NCBI GenBank assembly: GCA_965364515.1
Contig: CBDTXZ010000075.1
Coordinates: 1 to 13,352 of the forward strand
Length of the DNA stretch: 13,352 bases
Source: JAHEDH01 sp965364515
GTDB taxonomy: Bacteria; Actinomycetota; Acidimicrobiia; Spongiisociales; ZC4RG35
Direction of reading: 5' to 3'
A model generated the notes under the pieces. The model was given only the letters and a program-made list of their open reading frames with translations, had not been told where the DNA came from and did no database searches. Made by a program: the position numbers and the translations under genes. Shown one piece after another: positions 1 to 6,914 of the stretch; the stretch's first letter is position 1; every line of letters begins with the position of its first letter.

Positions 1-1112
1 GGCCAGACGACCTTGAGGAATCGCTGCCATGGGGAGGCGCCATCGATCACGGCGGCCTCGACTTGATCGAGCGACACGCTCTGGAACCCGGCGAGATAGA
101 AGAGGATGTTGTAGCCGAGGATCTTCCACGAGCTGGCAAGGATGATGGCGGTCTGCGCGAGGAACGTGCTCTCGCGATAGTTGGGGACATCGATCCCGAA
201 CCACGTCTCCATGGTGTGAGTGAAGATGCCTGCGGTCGGATCGAAGATCATGAAGAACAGCACACCTGCAACGGCAGGCGAGATCGCATAGGGCCAGATG
301 AGGAGGGTCCGATAGACACTCCCACCGCGAAGAGTGCGGTAGGCGAGATAGGCGACAGCCAGGCCGAGGGCCATCCCGACGACCACGATCCCCAGCGAGA
401 TGATCACCGTGGTCAAGTAGACGGAGCGGAAATCGACGTTGCCGCCGCCGCCAGGCGAGAACATGGCGTACAGCGCGATGAAGACGGACAGCGCCGCAAC
501 GATCGTCGCGACGTCGGCGCCGCGGCGACTCCAGGTGCCGAACGCTGTCCGGTTTCGCCAGAAACGGGCGCCATACACGAGGCCTGTCGCGATCAGGGGG
601 TAGGCCACCAACCGCCAGGGTTCGGCGACGAGCAGTTCGGTGAAGTTGCCGAAGCACACGTCGACCGACCGCGGGGCACCCAGCCGGGTCAATCTCGCGG
701 AGAGTGTGAAGGTCTGGATCGCCGGCGTGTAGAGGAACACCACGAGGATGGCCAGCGTCGGCGCCAGGAGTACCCACGGGACCCACCAGCCCATCCGATA
801 GCCACCGCTCCGGATCTCACCGGCGAACGCCTCCGAGTCCTTGGACACGCCGTCTTGACGATCGAAGAAGGACCGTAGAGCGACCACGGCGAGCGCCGCC
901 CCGGCTGCCATGAGGCCGTACGCCAACAGATGGTCCACACCGCTCGTCTCGGGGGCAAACCCGCATTGGCCCATGGCGATCGGCGTGACCGACGCGCCCG
1001 CCACCGCCACCACCGAGGCGACTGCGTATCGAACCGGGGTGCGCTTCTCGACGAAGAACCGGACGTACGCGAACCCGGCGAGAGCAGCAACGACGAGTCC
1101 GATGATCATCAT
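1..1112 (-). CDS. CUT1-family sugar ABC transporter permease (UgpA/MalF-like), cut by window start
   Basis: This is an inner-membrane channel subunit of a carbohydrate-type ABC importer. The frame stays open from the ATG at 1112 to the window edge, giving 370 complete codons. The permease core starts at about residue 108 (GWWVPWVLLAPTLAILVVF). Hydrophobic segments continue at about 230-257, 266-290 and 317-342. The ATPase-docking EAA loop, VEAAVIDGASPWQRFLKVVW, is at residues 351-370, so only the C-terminal part is missing. Two things are unusual. About 107 extra N-terminal residues carry roughly three hydrophobic stretches (2-19, 31-48, 63-80). A further insertion at about 166-228 carries one or two more, between the canonical first helix and the rest. 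The gene follows the solute-receptor gene by 76 bases and has no clear Shine-Dalgarno sequence. A second ATG (1109) is equally possible. The family is clear; the substrate is not. Confidence 0.9.
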   Translation of the reverse strand, partial: MMIIGLVVAALAGFAYVRFFVEKRTPVRYAVASVVAVAGASVTPIAMGQCGFAPETSGVDHLLAYGLMAAGAALAVVALRSFFDRQDGVSKDSEAFAGEIRSGGYRMGWWVPWVLLAPTLAILVVFLYTPAIQTFTLSARLTRLGAPRSVDVCFGNFTELLVAEPWRLVAYPLIATGLVYGARFWRNRTAFGTWSRRGADVATIVAALSVFIALYAMFSPGGGGNVDFRSVYLTTVIISLGIVVVGMALGLAVAYLAYRTLRGGSVYRTLLIWPYAISPAVAGVLFFMIFDPTAGIFTHTMETWFGIDVPNYRESTFLAQTAIILASSWKILGYNILFYLAGFQSVSLDQVEAAVIDGASPWQRFLKVVW

Positions 1113-1139
1113 GATGATGTGAGGCAGCGGTGGTCCGGT

Positions 1140-1168
1140 GTGGGTGAGAGCAGTCCGCTCTCACCCAC
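1140..1168 (-). promoter_or_regulatory. Intercistronic hairpin between receptor and permease genes
   Basis: A perfect 12-bp stem (1140-1151 with 1157-1168, left arm GTGGGTGAGAGC) encloses a 5-base loop, AGTCC. It lies about 20 bases after the receptor stop codon and about 28 bases before the permease start. No T-run follows on the minus strand, so it is not a classical intrinsic terminator. Hairpins at this place in binding-protein operons (the malE-malF type) usually protect the upstream message from 3' decay, or allow partial termination. That role is inferred here. Confidence 0.7.
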
Positions 1169-1188
1169 CGTCCGGATCGGATTCTCGA

Positions 1189-2637
1189 TCAATCGCCGTA
1201 CAGCAGTTCGTACTCGGACAGCGACCGGTTGGCCTCTTCGTTCGCCTGGGTCAGACGTTCGGTGACGTCCACGTCGTTGACGAGGATGTCCTCGATCGCT
1301 CCCGTGATGATGTCACGGATCCCCACGAAGTTGCCGATCAGCGCTCCGAGCGATGCGGGTGTGTTCTCCGCGGCCGCCAGCTGATCCGACGCCACCTTCG
1401 AGTTCGGGCTCTCGTCATACCAACCCTCTTCGACCAGAAGTGCCTCAGCAGTCTTCGTGATCGGGATGTAGCCCGTGATCTGATGCCACTCGCCGGCGTT
1501 CTCGGGGTTCGAGAAGAAGTTCAGGAACGCAAGCGCCCCGTCCTCCTGTGCCGCATCCATTCCGTCGAGCATCCACAGCGTCGCTCCGCCGATCAGGTTG
1601 CCGACGTAATCGACATCCTCGTTTCGGGGCATGAAGCTGGCCTGGTTCGTGAAGCTGGCGTTGGTGTCGAAGAACGTGGTGTCCGAGCTCGAGTAGATGA
1701 GCATCGCGACTTCCTCGGCGAGGTAGGCGTTCGACGTTCCGTCCCAGTCGCGCTGGAGCCCGGTGTACGTGTAGTGGCCGGCGTCGTTGAGGCCCTTCCA
1801 CCAGTCGATGTAGTTCAGCATCCCGTCGGAGGTGAGATACACCTCGGTGGCACGATCACTTCGGCCGTTGTCGTTGTTGGCGAGCAACTCGCCCTGCTGG
1901 CCGAGGGTCTGCTCGACGAACCACGAGTGGTTCGGCCAGGTGATGCACGAATCGGGCCCATCCGGGAGCGCAGCGATCGCCTCACATGCAGCTTCTACCT
2001 CGCCCCAGGTCGCGGGAGGCTCGGTGATCCCCGCTTCGTTGAGGATGTCCATGTTGTTGAACATGACCGTCGTCGAGGTGTTCCAGGGCATCGAATAGAA
2101 CGAGCCGTCCACGGTGTAGTAGTTGCGGGCGGCATCGACGACGTCGTCGAGGACGACCGGCTCACCCAGGATCTCGGTGCGGCCGGCGATCGCCTCGGTC
2201 ACCGACTTGAAGATCGGGTTGCCGGAGGAGTCGACGGCGTCGAGCGCCTGACGGGTGGCGGCTTCGAAGAAGTGGACGATCTCGGGCGGCTCACCGCTGT
2301 CGACCGCCAGCACGGCTGCGTCGAACGCGTCGTTGTAGGACGCAAACGACGTGACTTCGACGTTGTACTCGGGATGCTTGGCGTTGAATGCGGAAGCCTT
2401 CTCCTCTGAGAACCCGAGTCTCGCCTCGTCGGAGAACGCCACCCAGACGTCGATGTCGATGACGTCGCCGCCACCGCCACCCTCGGTCGTTTCTGGTGCT
2501 GCTGTGGTTTCGGGCGTGTCAGCCGCAGTCGTGGCCGGCTGATCACCCGCCTCGGTCGTCTCGGTTCCGGAATCGTCACCACACGCCGCGGCCACCATGG
2601 CCAGGATCGTGAGGAGTATCAACAGACGATGTTTCAT
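1189..2637 (-). CDS. UgpB-like ABC transporter substrate-binding lipoprotein
   Basis: This is an extracellular lipid-anchored solute receptor of 482 residues for the adjacent CUT1 importer. The N-terminus has a basic start (MKHR), a hydrophobic core and a lipobox, VAAAC, with the lipidated cysteine at residue 19. A low-complexity Thr/Glu/Ala/Gly tether follows (about 20-58), as is usual for Gram-positive receptors. The mature domain has family-1 extracellular solute-binding features. These include a UgpB-like block at 100-131 (SYNDAF, SGEPPEIVHFFEAATRQAL) and a central block with MPWNTSTTVMFNNMDILNEAG followed by PPATWGEVEAACEAI. UgpB binds sn-glycerol 3-phosphate, but related receptors bind other glycerol derivatives and sugars, so specificity is open. 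The ATG is preceded by GAGGGAGAG, a good ribosome site. It lies 119 bases after the dehydrogenase gene and probably has its own promoter or a processed message. Confidence 0.9.
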   Translation of the reverse strand: MKHRLLILLTILAMVAAACGDDSGTETTEAGDQPATTAADTPETTAAPETTEGGGGGDVIDIDVWVAFSDEARLGFSEEKASAFNAKHPEYNVEVTSFASYNDAFDAAVLAVDSGEPPEIVHFFEAATRQALDAVDSSGNPIFKSVTEAIAGRTEILGEPVVLDDVVDAARNYYTVDGSFYSMPWNTSTTVMFNNMDILNEAGITEPPATWGEVEAACEAIAALPDGPDSCITWPNHSWFVEQTLGQQGELLANNDNGRSDRATEVYLTSDGMLNYIDWWKGLNDAGHYTYTGLQRDWDGTSNAYLAEEVAMLIYSSSDTTFFDTNASFTNQASFMPRNEDVDYVGNLIGGATLWMLDGMDAAQEDGALAFLNFFSNPENAGEWHQITGYIPITKTAEALLVEEGWYDESPNSKVASDQLAAAENTPASLGALIGNFVGIRDIITGAIEDILVNDVDVTERLTQANEEANRSLSEYELLYGD

Positions 2638-2653
2638 GTCTCTCCCTCGTCAG

Positions 2654-2675
2654 TCCCTGCCGAACTCAGCAGGGA
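2654..2675 (-). promoter_or_regulatory. Small hairpin in the receptor mRNA leader
   Basis: The arms TCCCTGC (2654-2660) and GCAGGGA (2669-2675) are exact complements around an 8-base loop. They lie 17-38 bases upstream of the receptor start codon, on the far side of its ribosome site. The stem does not cover the GGGAG itself. It may stabilise the 5' end of a processed message. Only the structure is seen; the role is inferred. Confidence 0.3.
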
Positions 2676-2691
2676 GTCAACGTTGCTGGTC

Positions 2692-2708
2692 GATGGCCCA
2701 TGGCCATC
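2692..2708. promoter_or_regulatory. Operator-like inverted repeat upstream of the receptor gene
   Basis: GATGGCC, a 3-base spacer (CAT) and GGCCATC form a perfect 7-bp dyad, 55 bases upstream of the receptor ATG. Its size and symmetry suit a dimeric repressor of the LacI or GntR type, which often control sugar importers, but no regulator gene is in the window. The only -35-like hexamer nearby is TTGACG on the minus strand (2760-2755), overlapping the dehydrogenase stop codon. No -10 at the right spacing was found. A chance palindrome is possible. Confidence 0.3.
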
Positions 2709-2756
2709 CTCAAACGGATCCTATCGTTCCGAGGCCGGGCCAGAAGTCCCGAATCG

Positions 2757-3533
2757 TCAATTTGGCGTCACGTAGGCGGCAGTGATTCCGCCGTCGACGA
2801 CGAACTCGCTGCCGGTGATGTAGGAGGACTCGTCCGACGCCAGGAACAGCGCAGCCTTCGCCATCTCCTCGGCGAGACCGAACCGTCCCATCGGGATGTG
2901 CACCAGCCGCCTCTGCTTCTTCTCCTCGGTGTCGAGGAACTTCATCAGCAGCTCGGTGCGGAGTGGGCCAGGGCAGAGCGCATTGACCCGTACCTCCGAC
3001 CTGGCGTGCACCACGGCCAGTTCCCTGGTCATGGCCAGGACAGCGCCCTTCGATGCCGTATAGGCCACCTGAGGGGTGGCGGCGCCCATGAGCGCGACGA
3101 ACGAGGCCGTGTTGATGACAGAGCCACCGCCGGAGCGCTCGATCGCGGGTATCCCGTGCTTGCAACCGAGGAAGACGCCCTTGGCGTTGATGCCCATCGT
3201 CAGATCCCAGATCGCCTCGGTCGTCTGCTGGGCGTTGCCATCATCGCTGTGCATGATGCCAGCATTGTTGAAGAGCACGTGAAGACCACCGAACGTGTCC
3301 ACCGCCGTCTGCACCATCGCCGAGACGTCGGCGTCCGCCGAGACGTCGGCGCGCACGGCGACGACTTCGACACCGGTGGTGCGGATCTCATCTGCGGTGT
3401 CATGACACGATTCCTCGTCGATGTCGACACAGACGACGCGAGCGCCCTCCGAAGCGAACAACAACGCAGAAGCTCTGCCGATTCCGCTCCCGGCACCGGT
3501 GATCAACGCAACTCGTCCATCGAGACGTCCCAC
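2757..3533 (-). CDS. Short-chain dehydrogenase/reductase (classical SDR, probably NAD-dependent)
   Basis: This is a cytosolic oxidoreductase of 258 residues, the normal length for a classical SDR. The Rossmann motif TGAGSGIG is at 12-19, NNAG at 89-92, the structural Asn at 116 (INAKG), and the catalytic Ser144, Tyr158 and Lys162 (YTASK) are all intact. Asp37 at the end of the second strand (VVCVDID) favours NAD(H) over NADP(H). The C-terminal ITGSEFVVDGG is typical. The start is GTG at 3533, chosen because GGATGGAG lies just upstream and no in-frame ATG precedes it. The gene follows the glutamine synthetase-like gene by 36 bases, so the two are probably one transcript. It likely oxidises a hydroxylated intermediate of the same pathway; the substrate cannot be read from sequence. 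Confidence 0.92.
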   Translation of the reverse strand: MGRLDGRVALITGAGSGIGRASALLFASEGARVVCVDIDEESCHDTADEIRTTGVEVVAVRADVSADADVSAMVQTAVDTFGGLHVLFNNAGIMHSDDGNAQQTTEAIWDLTMGINAKGVFLGCKHGIPAIERSGGGSVINTASFVALMGAATPQVAYTASKGAVLAMTRELAVVHARSEVRVNALCPGPLRTELLMKFLDTEEKKQRRLVHIPMGRFGLAEEMAKAALFLASDESSYITGSEFVVDGGITAAYVTPN

Positions 3534-3569
3534 TGCTCCATCCTCTCCGTCGTTGCCGGTGGCGGGCTT

Positions 3570-4952
3570 TCAAATCCGATCGAAGTATCTGACCCGTTCC
3601 CAATCGGTCACTGCTCGTTCGTAGTCCGCAGCCTCACTCTCATAGAAGTGGGCGTAATGCTCGAGCACGGCATCACCGAATGCCTCACGGACGAATTCGC
3701 TCTCGGAGAACGTCGAGACCGCCTGGGTCAGCGACGAGGGCACGTGATCGATGTCCCGAGCGGCGTATCCGTCGCCGGTGAGCATCTCCGGAGGGTCGGC
3801 CTCAGTCTCGATGCCGGCGATTCCCGATGCGAGCGCCGCAGCGAACGCCAGGTACGGATTGACATCTGCGCCAGGGATCCGGCACTCGATGCGAAGACTC
3901 GGGCCCGACCCCACCACGCGGAAGCCCGCGGTCCGGTTGTCGTAGCTCCATGCGATGTTGGTCGGTGCCCACGACGCCACCTGATAGCGCTTGTACGAGT
4001 TCACCGTGGGACCGTAGAAGGGCATCACGTCCTGCACGCGGCCGATCCATCCGCCGAGGAAATGTCGAAAAGTGTCCGAGCAGCGAATTCGCCCGATCTC
4101 GATGTCACCGGGGAAGGCCGGCCCGGAGTCATCCCAGAGGCTGAGATGGATGTGACAGCTCGAGCCTGCCTGCTCGGTCTCGGGTTTGGCCATGAACGTC
4201 ACCGAGACACCGAGTTGGTCGGCGACGTCCTTCATGAGAAGTTTCATGATCGTGTGACGATCGGCCATCTCGAGCACGTCGGCATACCGGATGTTCATCT
4301 CGTGCTGACCGCGTCCGAATTCGCCCTTCGAGCTCTCCACAGGGATGCCGGAGTCACGCAGATGCTTCCGCACGGCGCGGTTGTAGAACTCTTCGCGCCC
4401 GCCTTGGAGCAGGTGGTAGTCCTCGCTGTACCAGGCGACCGACGAAATGCCAGCGAACCCCTTCTCGGCGGCTTGACGGTAGGAGTCCTGATACATGTAG
4501 TACTCGAGTTCCGAGGCCGCCTGCGCCGCGAAACCCAGCGCCTCGAGCCGGGAGATCTGGTGCCGCAGGATCGAGCGTGGGGCGACCGGGACGAAGCCGT
4601 CGTCGGAATCGGCGTGGATGTCACACAGGACCAAGGCCGATCCGGGCAGCCACGAGGCGACTCGCAACGTGGCGAGATCGGGGACGAGATGAACGTCACC
4701 GTACCCGAGCTCCCAATTGGCGAACCGGTACCCGTCGACCGGGTTCATCTCCATGTCGACGGTCAACAGGTAGTCACATCCATGCGTCCCGGATGCCACG
4801 GTGTGTTCGAGAAAGAATCCGGCGTCGAACCGCTTCCCGTGGAGACGGCCGTAGTGATCGGTGAACGCCACGATCACGGTGTCGATCGAGTCGTCTCGGA
4901 CTGCTTGCTCGAGTGTTTCGAGATCGAGCAATCCACGCCGATCCGTCATCAT
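3570..4952 (-). CDS. Glutamine synthetase family protein, gamma-glutamylpolyamine synthetase (PuuA/GlnA3)-like
   Basis: This is a cytosolic ATP-dependent amide ligase of 460 residues with the complete glutamine-synthetase fold. Metal and substrate residues sit in the expected motifs: Glu148/Glu150 (SELEYY), Glu211 and Glu218 (GEFGRGQHE), His267 (GSSCHIHLS), Asn339-Arg340 (YDNRTAGFR), and Arg354/Glu356/Arg358 (RIECRIPGADVNPYL). The motif GEFGRGQHEMN and the absence of the C-terminal adenylylation-loop signature of housekeeping GlnA place it with PuuA/GlnT-type enzymes. These join glutamate to amines or polyamines rather than to ammonia. The neighbours (an SDR and an importer) fit a catabolic role. 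The start is ATG at 4952 (a second ATG follows at once). Reading further upstream to 5249 would add about 99 low-quality residues and run into spoIIM. The exact amine substrate is unknown. Confidence 0.88.
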   Translation of the reverse strand: MMTDRRGLLDLETLEQAVRDDSIDTVIVAFTDHYGRLHGKRFDAGFFLEHTVASGTHGCDYLLTVDMEMNPVDGYRFANWELGYGDVHLVPDLATLRVASWLPGSALVLCDIHADSDDGFVPVAPRSILRHQISRLEALGFAAQAASELEYYMYQDSYRQAAEKGFAGISSVAWYSEDYHLLQGGREEFYNRAVRKHLRDSGIPVESSKGEFGRGQHEMNIRYADVLEMADRHTIMKLLMKDVADQLGVSVTFMAKPETEQAGSSCHIHLSLWDDSGPAFPGDIEIGRIRCSDTFRHFLGGWIGRVQDVMPFYGPTVNSYKRYQVASWAPTNIAWSYDNRTAGFRVVGSGPSLRIECRIPGADVNPYLAFAAALASGIAGIETEADPPEMLTGDGYAARDIDHVPSSLTQAVSTFSESEFVREAFGDAVLEHYAHFYESEAADYERAVTDWERVRYFDRI

Positions 4953-4989
4953 CGAACGCTCACTTCGAGCCGGGTAGCCACGGCACACG

Positions 4990-4995
4990 ACACTA
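4990..4995 (-). promoter_or_regulatory. Possible -10 element for the glutamine synthetase-like gene
   Basis: TAGTGT on the minus strand matches the actinobacterial TAnnnT pattern. It would give a leader of about 30 bases before the ATG at 4952. No convincing -35 lies upstream. It sits in the 238-base gap after spoIIM, which is the natural place for a promoter of the GS-SDR-ABC cluster. Confidence 0.25.
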
Positions 4996-5137
4996 GCGCA
5001 CCCCGGACATCGGAGCTCGGGGTGATGAGAGAAACCGAGCAACTCCAGCGACGGGATGCAAGGCCGACGAGCACGCCGAATCGGCGCGACCGCCGAGCAT
5101 CGACTACCGGAACGACCGCCGACGGTGCGGAGCTGTC

Positions 5138-5181
5138 GACGGCCGAACGCAGGCGGCACCTCGATATCGAAGCCGGCCGTC
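5138..5181 (-). other. Stem-forming inverted repeat just downstream of the SpoIIM-family gene
   Basis: GACGGCCG (5138-5145) and CGGCCGTC (5174-5181) are perfect complements, and a 10-bp palindrome, TCGATATCGA (5161-5170), lies between them. On the minus strand the structure begins about 10 bases after the SpoIIM-family stop codon. It could act as a 3' end or decay barrier. There is no T-run, so a terminator call would be weak. The rest of the gap 4953-5190 shows no gene. Confidence 0.25.
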
Positions 5182-5190
5182 CGCTCACCC

Positions 5191-6144
5191 TCAGACGAGT
5201 GCAGTCCGGCTTCTGCCGCGCACGACGACGAGGCTCCAGAAGAGCCCACCGACGAGCAGGCCGAAGATGGTGGTGGGGATCCAGCCGATCCCGGTGCGGG
5301 ATCCGAATCCCTCGATGAAACCGGCCAACACGAGCCATGCCGAGGTCCCGAGCGCGATCTGCACCGATGCCCGAGCTTCCTGCGCCATCGACTCCCGTCT
5401 CGTGAGCGGGCCAGGTCTCAAGATCGCCCGACCCAGACTCAATCCCGCCCCTCCCCCCACGACGATGCACGACAGCTCGAGCACTCCATGTGCCATGACG
5501 GCGGCGAGGAACACCTCCCAGTTGTCGTTCGCGACGGCGAGACCCGCCAGCGCTCCGAGAATCAGACCGTTGTTCGCAACCACGTAGCCCGTGCCGATCC
5601 CCCAGGTGATGCCGAGGACGAAGGCAAGCAGCGTGACCCTGATGTTGTTGTTGAGGACGAACGCCGAGAAACCGACCAGCTCGACGGTGTTCAGCCCCTG
5701 GTCGGTGCTCTGTGCTTGGGTGACCCACAGGAACTCAGGGGGGAGCTGTTCGACCAGCGTATCGTCACCGAGCGCCCACAGGGCGCCGAACAGTGCAGGG
5801 AGAACGAGGACGGCGGCCGCAAGGGCCATCGGGGCGCGCCGCTGCCAGATCAGCTCCCAGTATCCGCTCGAGAAGAAGGCACCTACGCCGCTGCGGACGC
5901 CACCACCCTGGTTGACCCTCGCCCGAGCATCGACGACGAGCCGTTCGAGTCGATCCCGAACCGGATCGGTCGGAAAGCGGGAACGCGCATACCCGAGGTC
6001 TGCCGAGGCTCTGCGGTAGAGGGAAGCGAGCAACAGGATCTCGTCGGGGTCCAGTCGCTCGGTCCGGCGCCCGGCCTTGGCGATCAGCTCGTCGAGCTGG
6101 TCCCACGAGGACTTCCGCTGTTCGATGAACTCGGTTAGCTTCAC
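5191..6144 (-). CDS. Stage II sporulation protein M family (DUF95) integral membrane protein
   Basis: This 317-residue protein has a soluble N-terminal part (1-100) with a helical pattern and about five to six membrane segments (about 104-125, 157-177, 178-200, 210-235, 265-283 and 290-308). The SpoIIM hallmarks are present: FVLNNNIRV at 162-170, the Gly-rich NNGLILGALAG, and MAHGVLELS (217-225) with His and Glu inside a membrane segment. Outside spore formers this family is widespread and its biochemistry is unsettled. It often sits with RDD proteins and MoxR/DUF58 modules in Actinobacteria, as I recall for mycobacterial Rv3694c/Rv3695. Here it is divergent from an RDD gene, but the MoxR and DUF58 genes are not next door. 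The start is GTG at 6144. No strong ribosome site precedes it (only GAGG, about 14 bases away). Confidence 0.88.
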   Translation of the reverse strand: MKLTEFIEQRKSSWDQLDELIAKAGRRTERLDPDEILLLASLYRRASADLGYARSRFPTDPVRDRLERLVVDARARVNQGGGVRSGVGAFFSSGYWELIWQRRAPMALAAAVLVLPALFGALWALGDDTLVEQLPPEFLWVTQAQSTDQGLNTVELVGFSAFVLNNNIRVTLLAFVLGITWGIGTGYVVANNGLILGALAGLAVANDNWEVFLAAVMAHGVLELSCIVVGGGAGLSLGRAILRPGPLTRRESMAQEARASVQIALGTSAWLVLAGFIEGFGSRTGIGWIPTTIFGLLVGGLFWSLVVVRGRSRTALV

Positions 6145-6153
6145 GAATTGCCC

Positions 6154-6885
6154 ATGGACCTCGACGACCGAAGAACCATCCAGACCCCGGAGGGCCTGGA
6201 CCTGGAACTCACGCTAGCGGGACTCGGTTCCAGGATGATCGCCGCCGTGGTCGATGCCGTCATCCTGGGTCTGATCGTGTTGATCGTGGGTTTCGGCGCA
6301 AGCCAGCTCGCCATCGGAGGGGCCGGCGGCGGGATCGTGATGCAGGCCCTCGTCACGATCCTCATCAGCGTCGTCGTCCTGGGCTATCTGGTGGGATTCG
6401 AGGCTCTCAACGAGGGCCGAACTCCTGGCAAACGGCTGGTCGGCATCCGGGTCGTGACGACCGACGGCGATTCCATCGGTTTCCTTGCAGCGTTCCTGAG
6501 AAACCTGCTCCGCGTGGTCGATTTCCTGCCGGCGATCTTCATCGCCGGCTCGGCGACGATCCTGCTGACGAAATCCAACCAGCGCATCGGTGACCTGACC
6601 GCCAACACGATCGTCATCCGTGAGCGTCTCCCTCATGTCGACAAGGCCGAGCTGGATCAGATCGAACACGACGGAGATCGCTGGGATGTCGGCCGGGTGA
6701 CACCGGAAGACGTCGACGTGCTTCGCCGTTTCGCCGTTCGGCGGCGGTCGATTCCCCAGGACCGGATCGATCAGATCGCAGCCGGGCTCGCTCAGAAGAT
6801 CCGACCCAAGGTGACGGGCCCTGATCTGGATGCGATCGACGACTCGGAATTCCTGTTGCGGGTCCTCGCTCAGAAGACCAAATGA
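6154..6885 (+). CDS. RDD family membrane protein
   Basis: This 243-residue protein has an N-terminal RDD domain of three membrane segments (about 27-50, 60-85 and 110-135) and a soluble C-terminal tail of about 85 residues. RDD landmarks are visible: Arg27 and Asp34 in the first helix (GSRMIAAVVDAVI), the loop NEGRTPGKRLVGIRVV, and QRIGDLTANTIVI near the end of the domain. RDD proteins are proposed transporters or ion exchangers, but the role is undefined for most. The charged tail (VTPEDVDVLRRF and QKIRPKV regions) has no family I recognise. The ATG at 6154 is preferred; an in-frame TTG at 6148 would add two residues. A TAGCTT hexamer (6136-6141) could place the transcription start within a few bases of the start codon. 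Confidence 0.88.
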   Translation: MDLDDRRTIQTPEGLDLELTLAGLGSRMIAAVVDAVILGLIVLIVGFGASQLAIGGAGGGIVMQALVTILISVVVLGYLVGFEALNEGRTPGKRLVGIRVVTTDGDSIGFLAAFLRNLLRVVDFLPAIFIAGSATILLTKSNQRIGDLTANTIVIRERLPHVDKAELDQIEHDGDRWDVGRVTPEDVDVLRRFAVRRRSIPQDRIDQIAAGLAQKIRPKVTGPDLDAIDDSEFLLRVLAQKTK

Positions 6886-6893
6886 GTCAGGCG

Positions 6894-6914
6894 GACTCGG
6901 TCAGACACCGACTC
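6894..6914. terminator. Weak stem-loop between convergent RDD and rnc genes
   Basis: TCGGT (6897-6901) and ACCGA (6907-6911) pair around CAGAC. After a C-C mismatch, two more pairs extend the stem (6894-6895 with 6913-6914), and the outer pairs reach into the rnc stop codon. It lies in the 27-base gap where the two transcripts meet. It has no T-run, so any terminator role is tentative. Confidence 0.25.

Noticed and set aside
1138..2409. Plus-strand open frame (423 codons) opposite the receptor gene.
   Set aside because: The minus strand encodes a full-length lipoprotein receptor with signal peptide and ribosome site; the plus-strand product has no recognisable domain.
4953..5249. Longer N-terminus for the glutamine synthetase-like protein.
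   Set aside because: The added 99 residues are Ser/Arg/Cys-rich, unlike the family, and would overlap the end of the SpoIIM-family gene; the ATG at 4952 fits the usual length.
2700..5318. Very long plus-strand open frame (872 codons) opposite SDR and GS genes.
   Set aside because: It is antisense to two genes with complete catalytic motifs; its composition is Arg/His/Gly/Asp-rich with no domain, a common shadow in GC-rich DNA.
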